64,000 nt of DNA from Soonwooa buanensis (GCF_900167905.1 NZ_FUYZ01000006.1:62001-126000); one strand, 5' to 3'. Positions 8,148 through 18,240 are shown, numbered from the stretch's first letter. The notes: generated by a model from the letters alone, not told the origin. Program-made: numbers and translations.

Positions 8148-8525
8148 ATGGAACTTCCAAAAGATTTATATTATTCGAAAGAGCATACTTGGGTTCATAT
8201 TGAGAACAATAACGCAACTGTCGGTATCACTGCTTACGCACAAAACGAATTAGGAGAAATCGTATATGTTGACTTGCCGAATGTTAATCATCATTTCAAA
8301 CAAGACGAAGTATTTGGTTCTGTAGAAGCCATTAAAACTGTCAGCGATCTATTTATGCCTCTTTCAGGAAAAATAATTGAAACCAATGAGCAACTTTTAA
8401 AAGAGCCAACGCTTGTAAATTCTAATCCATTTGATAATGGCTGGATGGTCAAAATTGCAATTGAAGACCTAAGAGAAACTGAAAATCTATTAACAACGGA
8501 ACAATACGCTCAACTAAATAATTAG
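8148..8525 (+). CDS. GcvH-like lipoyl-carrier protein in the arsenic operon
   Basis: A 125-aa protein aligning along its whole length with glycine cleavage H protein: YSKEHTWVHIE, VGITAYAQNELGEIVYVDLP, and the lipoylation motif GSVEAIKTVSDLFMP, where the Lys of EAIKTVS carries lipoate. In glycine cleavage the H protein shuttles an aminomethyl group. Here it is 3 bp upstream of the arsenite pump, with no gcvT or gcvP nearby. A dithiol lipoyl protein could bind or reduce arsenicals or replace an arsenite-poisoned housekeeping H protein; this is inference. Identification as a lipoyl/GcvH protein is firm. Confidence 0.85.
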   Translation: MELPKDLYYSKEHTWVHIENNNATVGITAYAQNELGEIVYVDLPNVNHHFKQDEVFGSVEAIKTVSDLFMPLSGKIIETNEQLLKEPTLVNSNPFDNGWMVKIAIEDLRETENLLTTEQYAQLNN

Positions 8526-8528
8526 ACG

Positions 8529-9566
8529 ATGCAACCAAAATTAAAATTCCTCGACCGCTTTCTTACCCTATGGATCTTTTTAGCAATGCTTCTGGGTATT
8601 GGTTTGGGAAATTTCTTTCCTAATATTTCTACTGTCACAAATTCTTTATCTATTGGAACAACTAATATTCCTTTAGCAATAGGTTTAATCTTAATGATGT
8701 ATCCACCTTTGGCAAAAGTTGATTACACTCTATTACCAATGGCTTTTAAAGACAAAAAAGTAATGTCAGTATCATTATTACTGAATTGGATTATCAGCCC
8801 TATTTTAATGTTTGTTTTAGCTATCATTTTTCTGCGAGATGAGCCAGACTATATGATCGGTCTAATTTTGATCGGTTTAGCAAGATGTATAGCTATGGTA
8901 ATTGTCTGGAACGATTTGGCAAAAGGTAATCGGGAGTACGCCGCTTTGCTAATCGCATTGAACAGTATTTTCCAATTGGTGTTTTATAGTTTTTATGTTT
9001 GGCTTTTCATTAATGTATTACCACAAAAGCTTGGTTTAGGAAATTTCAATGTTTCTGTACCAATGAAAGATGTTGCAGAAAGTGTTTTCATTTATTTGGG
9101 AATTCCATTTATTGCAGGATTTTTGAGCCGTTATTTTCTAATTAAATTGAAAGGAAAAGATTGGTTCAATAGAAAATTCATTCCGGCTATTTCACCTATT
9201 ACTTTGTATGCTTTGCTGTTTACCATCGTATTGATGTTCAGTTTGAAGGGAGACAAAATTTTAGAGCTACCAATGGACGTTGTTAAAGTTGCCATCCCAT
9301 TAGTAATATATTTTGTTCTTACATTCTTCATCAGTTTTTTCATTAGTAAGGCATTGAAAGTACCATACGACAAAAATGCTTCTATCGCTTTTACGGCAAC
9401 AGGAAACAATTTTGAATTAGCTATTGCTGTTGCTATAGCAGTTTTTGGAATCCATTCTTCGCAAGCATTTGTTGGTGTCATTGGCCCCCTTGTGGAAGTG
9501 CCTGTGTTAATTTTATTAGTTAGAGTTAGTTTATGGCTGAAACAAAAGTATTATAAACAGGAATAG
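8529..9566 (+). CDS. ACR3-family arsenite efflux transporter
   Basis: A 345-aa integral membrane protein with about ten hydrophobic segments, belonging to the ACR3/BART superfamily. The essential ACR3 cysteine is present in [13 protein letters not shown], and the family motif [15 protein letters not shown] is near residue 290. It exports As(OH)3 from the cytoplasm using the proton gradient. It is the last gene of the operon, 3 bp after the GcvH-like gene. No arsenate reductase (ArsC) or arsenite methyltransferase (ArsM) gene is seen in the window, so arsenate would have to be reduced by an enzyme encoded elsewhere. Confidence 0.93.
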   Translation: MQPKLKFLDRFLTLWIFLAMLLGIGLGNFFPNISTVTNSLSIGTTNIPLAIGLILMMYPPLAKVDYTLLPMAFKDKKVMSVSLLLNWIISPILMFVLAIIFLRDEPDYMIGLILIGLARCIAMVIVWNDLAKGNREYAALLIALNSIFQLVFYSFYVWLFINVLPQKLGLGNFNVSVPMKDVAESVFIYLGIPFIAGFLSRYFLIKLKGKDWFNRKFIPAISPITLYALLFTIVLMFSLKGDKILELPMDVVKVAIPLVIYFVLTFFISFFISKALKVPYDKNASIAFTATGNNFELAIAVAIAVFGIHSSQAFVGVIGPLVEVPVLILLVRVSLWLKQKYYKQE

Positions 9567-9841
9567 TCATTTCAGAATATTTAACGGAGTTATGGAAGTG
9601 CTAATATTCTAATAAAATTTCTCAGCTCTTAAAAATATTATATATATCACTATAAATTTATCTTTTATTCGCAATGATCTTTAATAAATAAAAACGGCTC
9701 AATCAGTATGGTTGTTCCGTTTCTTTGAAAAGTAGTTGTCTTGGATTATTTTTAATATTCTTTTTTTAATTAGATTTTCTAGTCTTGCCAGCATTTCTTC
9801 TTTTCCTTAACCAATCTTTCACATAACGAAGTTTTTCCATT
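9567..9841. other. Intergenic stretch between the arsenic and CzcA operons
   Basis: 275 bp, AT-rich. Only very short reading frames are present, for example a 24-codon basic peptide on the minus strand ending near 9770. I see no convincing terminator, RNA or repeat. Confidence 0.5.
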
Positions 9842-10207
9842 ATGTTGAAGCAATATAATAAAATTTTATACTTTTGTAAAGTGAAATTTCTAAGACTCAT
9901 ATTAACAATCTACTTCATTGCATTACTTTTAATGCCTTGCAGTGATGTTAAAGCTCAGTCGGAGGTTCGTGACAATCATCAAATTTCAATGAATGCTGAC
10001 AATTCTCATTCTAAAGAAAAAGATGATCCGTGTTCTCCTTTTTGCCTATGTAGTTGTTGTCAAATCAAAATTAGCACATTTAACTGCGAAAAGTTATTGC
10101 AGATTCCAGTACAGTCTAAGATTTATTTCTCAAAAAAAATTCTTTTTCAAAAGAATAATATTGCCTATCAGGTTTACGACCATATCTGGCAACCTCCCAA
10201 AATTTAA
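9842..10207 (+). CDS. DUF6660 family Cys-rich secreted peptide, head of the CzcA operon
   Basis: A protein of up to 121 aa of the DUF6660 type that often precedes heavy-metal RND pumps in Bacteroidota. There is a hydrophobic signal segment (FLRLILTIYFIALLLMPCSDV) and a compact Cys cluster (CSPFCLCSCCQ). The C-terminal WQPPKI motif is shared with the Cys-rich gene at 26457. The start is uncertain. The ATG at 9842 lies inside a good promoter match (TTG 9845, 21-bp spacer, TACTTTTG 9869-9876), so the in-frame GTG at 9881, giving MKFLRLIL as in relatives, may be the true start. A periplasmic metal-binding or sensing role is likely but unproven. Confidence 0.7.
   Translation: MLKQYNKILYFCKVKFLRLILTIYFIALLLMPCSDVKAQSEVRDNHQISMNADNSHSKEKDDPCSPFCLCSCCQIKISTFNCEKLLQIPVQSKIYFSKKILFQKNNIAYQVYDHIWQPPKI
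9845..9876 (+). promoter_or_regulatory. Putative Bacteroidota promoter of the CzcA operon
   Basis: TTG at 9845-9847 and TACTTTTG at 9869-9876 are separated by 21 bp, matching the Bacteroidota sigma-ABfr pattern TTG/TAnnTTTG. If used, transcription would start near 9882, which questions the ATG at 9842. Confidence 0.45.
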
Positions 10208-10366
10208 TTTTTATTGATCAGATGAAAGAAAATCTTTCATCAACTTTTAGAGATACTATGCAATAGGATTGCACGGTTCATCTATTCATATTTGTATTCC
10301 TAAATTATATCAATTTCTTAATGATAAGATTAAGGTTGGAAATCAATAAAAATTAAATCAAATTCT

Positions 10367-13300
10367 GTGTTAGATAAAATCATAAAATTTAGCATCAACA
10401 ACAAAATCGTCATTGGTATAATGACTTTGTTATTGATTATTTGGGGCGTATGGAGCGCTACCAAATTACCCATAGATGCTGTTCCTGACATCACTAATAA
10501 TCAGGTTCAAATTATTACCGTTTGTCCAACATTGGCAGGGCAAGAGGTGGAGCAGTTGGTTACATTTCCAATTGAACAAAGCATAGCAAATATTCCAGAT
10601 ATTGAGGAAACCAGAAGTATTTCAAGATTCGGATTGTCTGTTATTACTGTCGTTTTCAAAGAAAATGTTGACGTGTATTTTGCCCGTCAGCTTATTTCCG
10701 AAAAACTAAAACAAGCAACAGAAGAAATACCTAAAGGAGTTGGAACACCAGAGCTTGCACCAGTCAGCACAGGTCTAGGTGATGTTTATCAATATATTCT
10801 CCATCCAAAAAAAGGTAGCGAGAAAAAATACTCATCCAAGGAACTGCGCACAATGCAGGATTGGATTGTAAGAAGACAACTGAACGGAACACCTGGTGTT
10901 GCAGAAGTCAACAGCTTTGGCGGTGAGCTGAAACAATATGAAGTAGCTGTCAACCCTGACCGCCTCAGATCAATGGGAGTCAGCATTACAGAGCTTTTTA
11001 CTGCATTGGAAAAAAATAATCAGAATACTGGCGGAGCGTACATTGACAAAAAACCAAATGCCTATTTCATCCGTGGAATTGGGGTTGTGACTTCTCTGGA
11101 AGATATTAAAAATATCGCCATCGTTAATAAAACGGGCAGTGTTCCAATTTTTATAAAAGATGTTGCAGATGTTAGATTGGGAAGCGCAATCCGTTACGGC
11201 GCAATGACATATAATGGTCAGGTAGATGCAGTTGGAGGTATTGTAATGATGTTAAAAGGTGCCAACAGCAACGAAGTAGTTAGCCGTATTAAAGATAAAA
11301 TTCCCACCATCCAAAAATCTTTGCCAGAAGATGTTCTAATAGAACCTTATCTTGACAGGTCTGATCTAGTAGGACGAGCAATCAATACCGTTGAGAAAAA
11401 CCTGATTGAAGGAGCGCTCATCGTTATTTTTGTTCTGGTCATATTTCTTGGGAATTTCAGAGCAGGATTAATCGTTGCTTCAGCGATTCCTCTGTCGCTA
11501 CTTTTCGCACTAGGAATGATGAATGTCTTCGGTGTTAGTGCCAATTTAATGAGCTTAGGGGCAATAGATTTCGGATTAATTGTTGATGGAGCGGTTATCA
11601 TTGTAGAGGCTACACTTCATCACTTAGGTCTCAGAAAATCTAATCAAAAACTGACACAGTCGGAGATGGATGAGGAAGTTTTCCTGTCCGCATCCAAAAT
11701 CAGAAACAGCGCAGCATTTGGTGAAATTATTATCTTAATCGTTTACATACCAATCTTAACGTTAGTCGGTGTAGAAGGAAAAATGTTTACACCAATGGCA
11801 AAAACGGTTGGGTTTGCAATTTTAGGAGCATTGATTTTATCACTGACATATATCCCGATGATGAGTGCTTTATTTTTATCTAAAACAGTTTCGACCAAAG
11901 AAACCTTCTCTGATAAGATGATGAATAAGTTGCAAAGTTTTTATCAGCCATTATTGCGAAAAGCTTTGCAATTGAAATACATCATTGTTTCTGCTACGGT
12001 CGTTTTATTTGCTGTTTGTATTGTAATCTTCTCAAGAATGGGAGGTGAGTTTATTCCGCAGTTGCAGGAAGGTGATTTTGCATTTCATTGTATATTACCA
12101 CAGGGAAGCTCACTTACCCAAAGTGTGGAAACATCAATGCAGGCTTCCAGAATTATCAAACAATTTGATGAAGTAAAGATGGTTGTTGGTAAAACAGGTG
12201 CTGCTGAAGTTCCTACCGACCCAATGCCTCCGGAAGCAACTGATTTGATTATCGTTTTAAAACCGCAAAGCGATTGGAAAACCAAAAAATCTTATGATGA
12301 ACTCGCAGACGAGATTTCAGAAAAGTTAGAACTGATTCCCGGTGTTTTCTTTGAGAAAAACCAGCCGATACAGATGCGATTTAATGAATTGATGACAGGA
12401 ATCCGGCAAGATGTAGCCGTGAAAATTTTTGGTGAAAATCTGGATTCTCTTGCGATTTATGCTGAAAAAGTGAATAAGGTAGTTCAAACTGTTGATGGTG
12501 CAACTGCTCCGCAAATAGAACGAATCAGCGGACTTCCGCAAATCAATGTTGAATATGACCGTACAAGAATGGCCAATTACGGATTGAACATTGAAGATGT
12601 CAATAATTCTTTGAGTACAGCTTTCGCAGGAAAGTCAGCCGGTCAAGTTTTTGAGAACGAAAGACGTTTTGATTTAGTAGTTCGCTTAGACAGCATTCAC
12701 AGAACCAACATTGATGATGTTAATAATTTAATGATTTCCACGAGTTCGGGAAATCAGATTCCGCTTTCTCAGGTTGCCAATATCAGTTACAAACTCGGGC
12801 CGTCACAGATAAGTAGAGAAGAGGGTAAACGTAGAATTGTGATTGGTTTTAATGTGAAAAACCGCGATGTGGAAAGTGTTGTGAATGATATTCAGGCAAA
12901 ATTGGATAGGCAAATCAAGTTGCCTTCGGGATATTACTTCACGTATGGCGGGCAGTTTGAGAATCTTCAGGCAGCCAGTAAACGTCTGATGATTGCTGTT
13001 CCCGTTTCTTTACTTCTGATATTTTTCTTGCTATATTTTACATTCCGCTCGTTCAAACAGGCTGCTTTGATTTTTACCGCCATTCCAATGAGTGCGATTG
13101 GCGGAATTTTCGCATTATTGATACGAGATATGCCTTTCAGTATCAGTGCTGGAATTGGATTTATAGCTCTGTTTGGAGTTGCAGTTTTGAACGGAATTGT
13201 TTTGATTGGAACATTCAACCAACTGGAAAAAGATGGGGAAACTGATATTTTGAAGCGCGTTTTTGAAGGCACTAAAACAAGACTTCGACCAGTCTTAATG

Positions 13301-14731
13301 ACTGCTGCCGTGGCTTCTTTAGGATTTCTTCCGATGGCAATTTCAACCGGAGCTGGAGCAGAAGTTCAGAAACCTTTGGCGACCGTCGTGATTGGAGGAT
13401 TGATAACGGCGACTTTCCTGACATTATTCGTTTTGCCAATGTTGTACCTAATTTTTAATACAAAATTCAGAAGGAATAATTTTAAAATGAAATCTTTGAC
13501 AACGATTGTGGTTTTAGGATTTCTATTATTCGGACAAACTTTGAGTGCCCAAAACACTAATGTGCTATCGGTGGAACAGGCAACAGAAATGGCTTTGAGC
13601 AATAATTATTCAATCAAGTCAAAAGATTTGGATATTAAAGTTTCTGAAGCTTTGAAACCAACTGCCAACGAAATTCCGAAAATGAATTTCAATGCGCAGT
13701 TGGGACAATATAACAGTCCAAAATTTGACCAGTCATTTTCGATTTCTCAGAGTATTCCGTTTCCTACTTTGTTTAAGGCAAGAAAAGAACTTATTGCTCA
13801 AGAAATCAAAGGCAAACAAATCAGCCGAGAGATTACCGTCAATGAACTGGCAAAACAGGTGAGAACGTATTTTTATCAGATTGAATATTTGCATTATAAT
13901 CAGACTAAACTGATGAAACTCGACAGTTTGTATCAGGATTTTATCAGGATTGCAACGGTGAGATTTAATGCTGGTGACATTAAAAAAATAGAAATCAACA
14001 CGGCAGAAACTCAGAAAGGAGAAATCAATCTTTTGTTAAATCAGAATAAAATCTATCTGAAAAATGTATACAAAAACCTGAAAACTCTGCTTAATACTGA
14101 TGATGAAATTGAGATTCCGCTCACAAAAAATTATCAGCCACTGAAAGTGGAATATGTTCTGGACAGTATTACAATTGCCAGTCATCCAACGGTTAAAGCT
14201 TTTTATCAGGAAATGGAAATTGCCGAGAAGAATAAAAATGTGGAGAAGTCACAAGGTTTGCCGGAGTTCAGTTTGGGTTATACGAACCAGTCGATTATTG
14301 GTTTCCATACCGTGAACGGTCAGGAAAAATATTATAATGCGGGAAACCGTTTTAACGTAGCCAATATTGGTATCTCAATTCCTTTGACTTTCGGAGCAAC
14401 GAAAGCCCGAATTCAGTCTTTGGATTATCAGAAGCAAATCGCTGAATCCAATGCGAAACTTCAGCAAAAACAACTGACTACACAGTTAGAAAATGTTTTA
14501 AGACAATATCAGCAGGATGTTCAGCAGTATGAGTATTACGTCATTCAAGCTTTACCAAATGCTGAAAAAATTGTGAAAGCTGGACAACTCGGATATAAAA
14601 CGGGAGAAATCTCTTACGTCGAATATCTTTTTGCTTTGCAGACCGCAACCAACATTCAGCTGAAATATCTGGAATCCATTCAACAGGTAAACCAGTCTGT
14701 TATTACCATTAATTCTTTAATCAATAAATAA
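10367..14731 (+). CDS. czcA: CzcA-type heavy-metal RND pump fused to a TolC-like outer-membrane channel
   Basis: A 1454-aa protein starting at GTG. Residues 1-~1035 form a complete HME-RND pump. TM4 carries the proton-relay residues D401, D407 and E414 in DFGLIVDGAVIIVE, the signature of CzcA-like Co/Zn/Cd pumps and not the CusA form. Residues ~1041-1454 are an outer-membrane efflux (TolC/CzcC) domain with repeated long helices. The junction retains an intact signal-peptide-like segment (from Met1041, LGFLLFGQTLSAQ) with an in-frame ATG at 13487. CzcA-CzcC fusions of this length are known in Bacteroidota, where the segment probably acts as an extra membrane span. The adaptor gene starts 1 bp after the stop. 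Confidence 0.93.
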   Translation: MLDKIIKFSINNKIVIGIMTLLLIIWGVWSATKLPIDAVPDITNNQVQIITVCPTLAGQEVEQLVTFPIEQSIANIPDIEETRSISRFGLSVITVVFKENVDVYFARQLISEKLKQATEEIPKGVGTPELAPVSTGLGDVYQYILHPKKGSEKKYSSKELRTMQDWIVRRQLNGTPGVAEVNSFGGELKQYEVAVNPDRLRSMGVSITELFTALEKNNQNTGGAYIDKKPNAYFIRGIGVVTSLEDIKNIAIVNKTGSVPIFIKDVADVRLGSAIRYGAMTYNGQVDAVGGIVMMLKGANSNEVVSRIKDKIPTIQKSLPEDVLIEPYLDRSDLVGRAINTVEKNLIEGALIVIFVLVIFLGNFRAGLIVASAIPLSLLFALGMMNVFGVSANLMSLGAIDFGLIVDGAVIIVEATLHHLGLRKSNQKLTQSEMDEEVFLSASKIRNSAAFGEIIILIVYIPILTLVGVEGKMFTPMAKTVGFAILGALILSLTYIPMMSALFLSKTVSTKETFSDKMMNKLQSFYQPLLRKALQLKYIIVSATVVLFAVCIVIFSRMGGEFIPQLQEGDFAFHCILPQGSSLTQSVETSMQASRIIKQFDEVKMVVGKTGAAEVPTDPMPPEATDLIIVLKPQSDWKTKKSYDELADEISEKLELIPGVFFEKNQPIQMRFNELMTGIRQDVAVKIFGENLDSLAIYAEKVNKVVQTVDGATAPQIERISGLPQINVEYDRTRMANYGLNIEDVNNSLSTAFAGKSAGQVFENERRFDLVVRLDSIHRTNIDDVNNLMISTSSGNQIPLSQVANISYKLGPSQISREEGKRRIVIGFNVKNRDVESVVNDIQAKLDRQIKLPSGYYFTYGGQFENLQAASKRLMIAVPVSLLLIFFLLYFTFRSFKQAALIFTAIPMSAIGGIFALLIRDMPFSISAGIGFIALFGVAVLNGIVLIGTFNQLEKDGETDILKRVFEGTKTRLRPVLMTAAVASLGFLPMAISTGAGAEVQKPLATVVIGGLITATFLTLFVLPMLYLIFNTKFRRNNFKMKSLTTIVVLGFLLFGQTLSAQNTNVLSVEQATEMALSNNYSIKSKDLDIKVSEALKPTANEIPKMNFNAQLGQYNSPKFDQSFSISQSIPFPTLFKARKELIAQEIKGKQISREITVNELAKQVRTYFYQIEYLHYNQTKLMKLDSLYQDFIRIATVRFNAGDIKKIEINTAETQKGEINLLLNQNKIYLKNVYKNLKTLLNTDDEIEIPLTKNYQPLKVEYVLDSITIASHPTVKAFYQEMEIAEKNKNVEKSQGLPEFSLGYTNQSIIGFHTVNGQEKYYNAGNRFNVANIGISIPLTFGATKARIQSLDYQKQIAESNAKLQQKQLTTQLENVLRQYQQDVQQYEYYVIQALPNAEKIVKAGQLGYKTGEISYVEYLFALQTATNIQLKYLESIQQVNQSVITINSLINK

Positions 14732-14732
14732 A

Positions 14733-15983
14733 ATGAAACAACATATTATTTACACGGCTTTTGCCTTTGTTTTTCTCATAAGCTGCGGAAAGAAAGATTC
14801 TAATGAATCTGAAAGCGAATTAAAAACCGAACAAACCGAAGAACACGGCGAGGAATCACCACAAACCATTGCAAGTCTTACAGAAGAACAGATGAAAGCG
14901 GTCGGCATTTCTTTGGGGAAAATAGAAATGAAAGAATTGACTTCAACAATTAAAGCAAATGGTGCATTACGGGTTCCCAATAATAACAAAGCAACCATTA
15001 CCTCAATGTACGGAGGAATTATTAAAACTTTGAATGTACAAATCGGGGATTTTGTAAGAAAAGGGCAGGTGATTGCCTCTATTTCAAATCCGGAATACAT
15101 TCAGTTACAAGAGCAATATCTAACAGTAAAAAGCAGAATTGCCTTTGCCGAGCAGGAATACAGAAGACAAAAGGAGTTGTTTAATAATGATGCTGGCGCA
15201 AAGAAAAATCTTCAAAGTTCTGATGCCGAACTGAAAAGTCTTAGAACTCAGTATTCATCTTTGCAGAGACAACTTCAGATTATGGGGATTAATCCTTCGA
15301 ATATCAGCAATGGCAATTTGAAATCAGGACTAGTTATCACATCGCCGATCAGTGGAACGGTCAGCAACATTTCTTCGCAGATAGGAAGTTATGTTGATAT
15401 TTCTTCGCCAGTTGCAGAAGTTATTGATAACGGTTCTTTGCATTTAGATTTACAGGTTTTTGAAAAGGATTTGCCCAAAATGATGGTTGGACAAATCGTT
15501 CATTTTAAATTGACCAATAATCCGGAAACTGAATATGATGCAAAAATATATAGCATTGGATCATCCTTTGAAAATGACAGCAAAACGATTTCTGTGCACT
15601 GTTCTGTAACGGGAAACAAAGCTGGATTGATCGATGGAATGAACATCACAGGAATAGTAAGTCTCGATAAAAGTACCACACCAGCAGTTCCCAACGATGC
15701 TATTGTAGAAGCAGACAGCAAATATTATATTTTTGTCAAAACAGACAAAAAAGCAGAGAGTCATCACGAGGAGGCAAGCGAACAGGAAGAAGAACAGAAA
15801 GTACCTGAGAAAGAAATGAAAACAATCAACTTTGAAAAAATAGAAGTGGTAAAAGGTTCTTCTGATATGGGATATACGGCAATTACTTCAGTCAATAAAA
15901 TTCCAGAAGACGCGCAGGTAGTTGTAAAAGGTGCGTTTTTTGTCAATGCCAAATTGAGTAATTCTGGAGAACACGAACATTAA
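14733..15983 (+). CDS. czcB: RND periplasmic adaptor (membrane-fusion lipoprotein)
   Basis: A 416-aa lipoprotein (FVFLISCGKK lipobox, Cys19) of the HlyD/CusB adaptor family. A barrel-sandwich lipoyl domain (IKTLNVQIGDFVRKGQVIASI) is followed by a helical hairpin (~residues 125-185), the second half of the lipoyl domain (ITSPISGTVSNISSQIG) and a beta-barrel. A C-terminal extension contains an acidic, His/Glu-rich insert (SHHEEASEQEEEQ) and ends in GEHEH, possible metal ligands. It bridges the inner-membrane pump with the fused TolC domain. It is tightly coupled to czcA and 11 bp upstream of the P-type ATPase. Confidence 0.92.
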   Translation: MKQHIIYTAFAFVFLISCGKKDSNESESELKTEQTEEHGEESPQTIASLTEEQMKAVGISLGKIEMKELTSTIKANGALRVPNNNKATITSMYGGIIKTLNVQIGDFVRKGQVIASISNPEYIQLQEQYLTVKSRIAFAEQEYRRQKELFNNDAGAKKNLQSSDAELKSLRTQYSSLQRQLQIMGINPSNISNGNLKSGLVITSPISGTVSNISSQIGSYVDISSPVAEVIDNGSLHLDLQVFEKDLPKMMVGQIVHFKLTNNPETEYDAKIYSIGSSFENDSKTISVHCSVTGNKAGLIDGMNITGIVSLDKSTTPAVPNDAIVEADSKYYIFVKTDKKAESHHEEASEQEEEQKVPEKEMKTINFEKIEVVKGSSDMGYTAITSVNKIPEDAQVVVKGAFFVNAKLSNSGEHEH

Positions 15984-15994
15984 ATAAATAAATT

Positions 15995-18049
15995 ATGTCA
16001 CATAAAAATATAAATCACGAAAATCATCCTGAGAAAAAGCCAACTGCGCAGGAAGATAAAATATATGAAGACGCAGGTGCTAAAAAAATAATTGAAGGTG
16101 ATGGATGTTGTACGCCGAAAAAAAGCAAACCTGTAGAACAACATAGCGATGACGATGGTCACGATCACGAGCATAGTAATTCCGAAAAAAGTACATTCCA
16201 AATGTTTTTGCCAGCAATTATTTCCTTAATTGTCTTATTTTCAGGTATTGCGATGGATTATTTCTTGCCTCAGGAATGGTTCAAAGATTGGGTCAGAATT
16301 TTATGGTATGCGGTTGCTTACATTCCAGTGGGTCTTCCGGTTTTGAAAGAAGCATTTGAAAGCATTACAAAAGGTGATGTTTTTTCGGAATTCTTTCTGA
16401 TGAGTATTGCTACAGTTGGCGCATTTGCCATAGGCGAATATCCCGAAGGTGTTGCGGTAATGCTGTTTTATAGCGTTGGAGAAGTCTTCCAAACTTTGGC
16501 CGTTTCCAGAGCTAAAAGTAATATTAAAGCATTATTAGACCAAAGACCAGATGAAGTAACCATTCTTGTAAATGATCAGCCGAAAACAATTCAGGCAGAA
16601 CAGGCAAAGATTGGTGATGTTATCCAATTGAAGTCGGGTGAAAAATTAGCTTTAGATGGAGAATTAATAAGTGAATCAGCATCATTCAATACTGCTGCTT
16701 TAACCGGAGAAAGTAAGCCCGATACAAAAAATAAAGGTGAAGCTGTATTGGCAGGAATGATAAATCTTCAAACCATCGCTCAAGTGAAAGTAACTACTGC
16801 TTACGAAGACAGTAAGTTGAGCAAAATTCTTGAATTGGTTCAGAATGCTACGGCTCAAAAAGCACCTACAGAACTTTTTATCCGAAAATTCGCAAGAATA
16901 TATACACCAATTGTTGTAGGACTAGCAGTATTGATCTGCTTTCTGCCATACTTTTTTGTAGAGAATTATATTTTCAGAGACTGGCTTTACAGAGCCTTGG
17001 TCTTTCTGGTTATTTCTTGTCCGTGTGCTTTGGTCATCAGTATTCCTTTGGGTTATTTTGGGGGAATTGGTGCGGCTTCTAAAAATGGTATTTTGTTTAA
17101 AGGAAGTAACTTCTTGGATATAATTGCGAATATCCAAAATGTTGTGATGGATAAAACAGGTACAATGACCGAAGGTGTTTTTAAAGTACAGGAAGTAATA
17201 TTGAAACCAGAATTTAATAAAGACGAAATCCTAAAAATGGTAAATACTTTGGAAAACCAAAGTACGCATCCGGTTGCAACAGCTATTCATAACTATGTAG
17301 GTGAAATTGACAGCTCAATTAAATTAGAAAACACAGAAGAAATATCAGGACACGGCTTGAAAGCTAATGTAAACGGAAAACAACTACTGGTAGGGAATTT
17401 TAAGTTGATGGATAAATTCAATATCAGTTATGATTTGAATCCAAGCACCATCGTTTATACCATAATCGCCATTGCTTACGATGGTAAATTTGCAGGATAC
17501 ATTACCATTGCCGATAGCATAAAAGAAGACGCACAGCTAACCATTGATAAACTAAAGGAGTTAGGTGTAAATACCACAATGTTAAGTGGCGATAAAAGTA
17601 CCGTTGTAAAATTTGTTGCAGATAAGTTGGGAATTACAAATTTCTTTGGCGATTTATTGCCGGAAGACAAAGTAAATAAAGTAAAAGAACTTAAAGCAAA
17701 TAATGAAAGTGTAGCTTTTGTAGGCGATGGTGTTAACGATGCACCAGTAGTAGCATTAAGTGATGTTGGTATAGCAATGGGTGGTTTAGGTAGTGATGCA
17801 ACTATCGAAACTGCTGATGTAGTCATTCAGGATGATAAACCAAGTAAAATACCGATGGCAATTAATATAGGTAAACAAACCAAAAAAATAGTTTGGCAAA
17901 ATATCATATTAGCGTTTATTGTTAAAGGAATTGTATTGATTTTGGGAGCTGGCGGATTGGCGACAATGTGGGAAGCTGTATTTGCTGATGTAGGTGTTGC
18001 TTTATTAGCTATTCTGAATGCGGTAAGAATTCAGAAGATGAAGTTTTAA
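15995..18049 (+). CDS. P1B-type heavy-metal ATPase (Zn/Cd/Pb class)
   Basis: A 684-aa P-type ATPase. The ion-path motif is SCPCAL (C342-P-C344), the phosphorylation site is DKTGT (D386), the actuator loop is TGES (~237), the HP motif is in STHPVA, and the hinge is GDGVNDAP. The last membrane pair contains MWEAVFADVGV, with the Asp expected in P1B-2 (Zn/Cd/Pb) pumps. There is no HMA domain; instead the N-terminal ~65 residues hold a GCCTPKK pair and a His/Asp-rich stretch (DDDGHDHEH) that can bind soft metals. It exports cytoplasmic metal to the periplasm, where the RND pump can take over. It is the last gene of the czc operon, ending before a strong terminator. Confidence 0.92.
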   Translation: MSHKNINHENHPEKKPTAQEDKIYEDAGAKKIIEGDGCCTPKKSKPVEQHSDDDGHDHEHSNSEKSTFQMFLPAIISLIVLFSGIAMDYFLPQEWFKDWVRILWYAVAYIPVGLPVLKEAFESITKGDVFSEFFLMSIATVGAFAIGEYPEGVAVMLFYSVGEVFQTLAVSRAKSNIKALLDQRPDEVTILVNDQPKTIQAEQAKIGDVIQLKSGEKLALDGELISESASFNTAALTGESKPDTKNKGEAVLAGMINLQTIAQVKVTTAYEDSKLSKILELVQNATAQKAPTELFIRKFARIYTPIVVGLAVLICFLPYFFVENYIFRDWLYRALVFLVISCPCALVISIPLGYFGGIGAASKNGILFKGSNFLDIIANIQNVVMDKTGTMTEGVFKVQEVILKPEFNKDEILKMVNTLENQSTHPVATAIHNYVGEIDSSIKLENTEEISGHGLKANVNGKQLLVGNFKLMDKFNISYDLNPSTIVYTIIAIAYDGKFAGYITIADSIKEDAQLTIDKLKELGVNTTMLSGDKSTVVKFVADKLGITNFFGDLLPEDKVNKVKELKANNESVAFVGDGVNDAPVVALSDVGIAMGGLGSDATIETADVVIQDDKPSKIPMAINIGKQTKKIVWQNIILAFIVKGIVLILGAGGLATMWEAVFADVGVALLAILNAVRIQKMKF

Positions 18050-18108
18050 TATGTCTAGTTTAAATTTATCTGTACTAAAAAATTTATTCACTCTAGATTA
18101 ATAAAATA

Positions 18109-18137
18109 GAAAGGTTCAACAATTTGTTGAACCTTTC
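18109..18137 (+). terminator. Terminator hairpin of the czc operon
   Basis: A perfect 13-bp stem (GAAAGGTTCAACA / TGTTGAACCTTTC) with a 3-nt loop ATT, 60 bp after the ATPase stop codon. The T-run on the + strand is short, so it may act in both directions. Confidence 0.75.
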
Positions 18138-18240
18138 TTGTGAAATAGTAATTATCTCGTATTACTTATATTTTTTTATTTATTGATAAGTATTTTGGAT
18201 CTAACCATATCACCCTTTTCTTTCAGCATTCTTATGGATT

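Noticed and set aside
9131-9481. Antisense frame inside the ACR3 gene
   Set aside because: A shadow of the arsenite transporter; hydrophobic codons reversed, no independent start signals.
13487-14731. Separate czcC gene starting at the internal ATG 13487
   Set aside because: The frame is continuous with czcA with no stop, and fused proteins of this length are usual in Bacteroidota. Noted as a possible internal start only.
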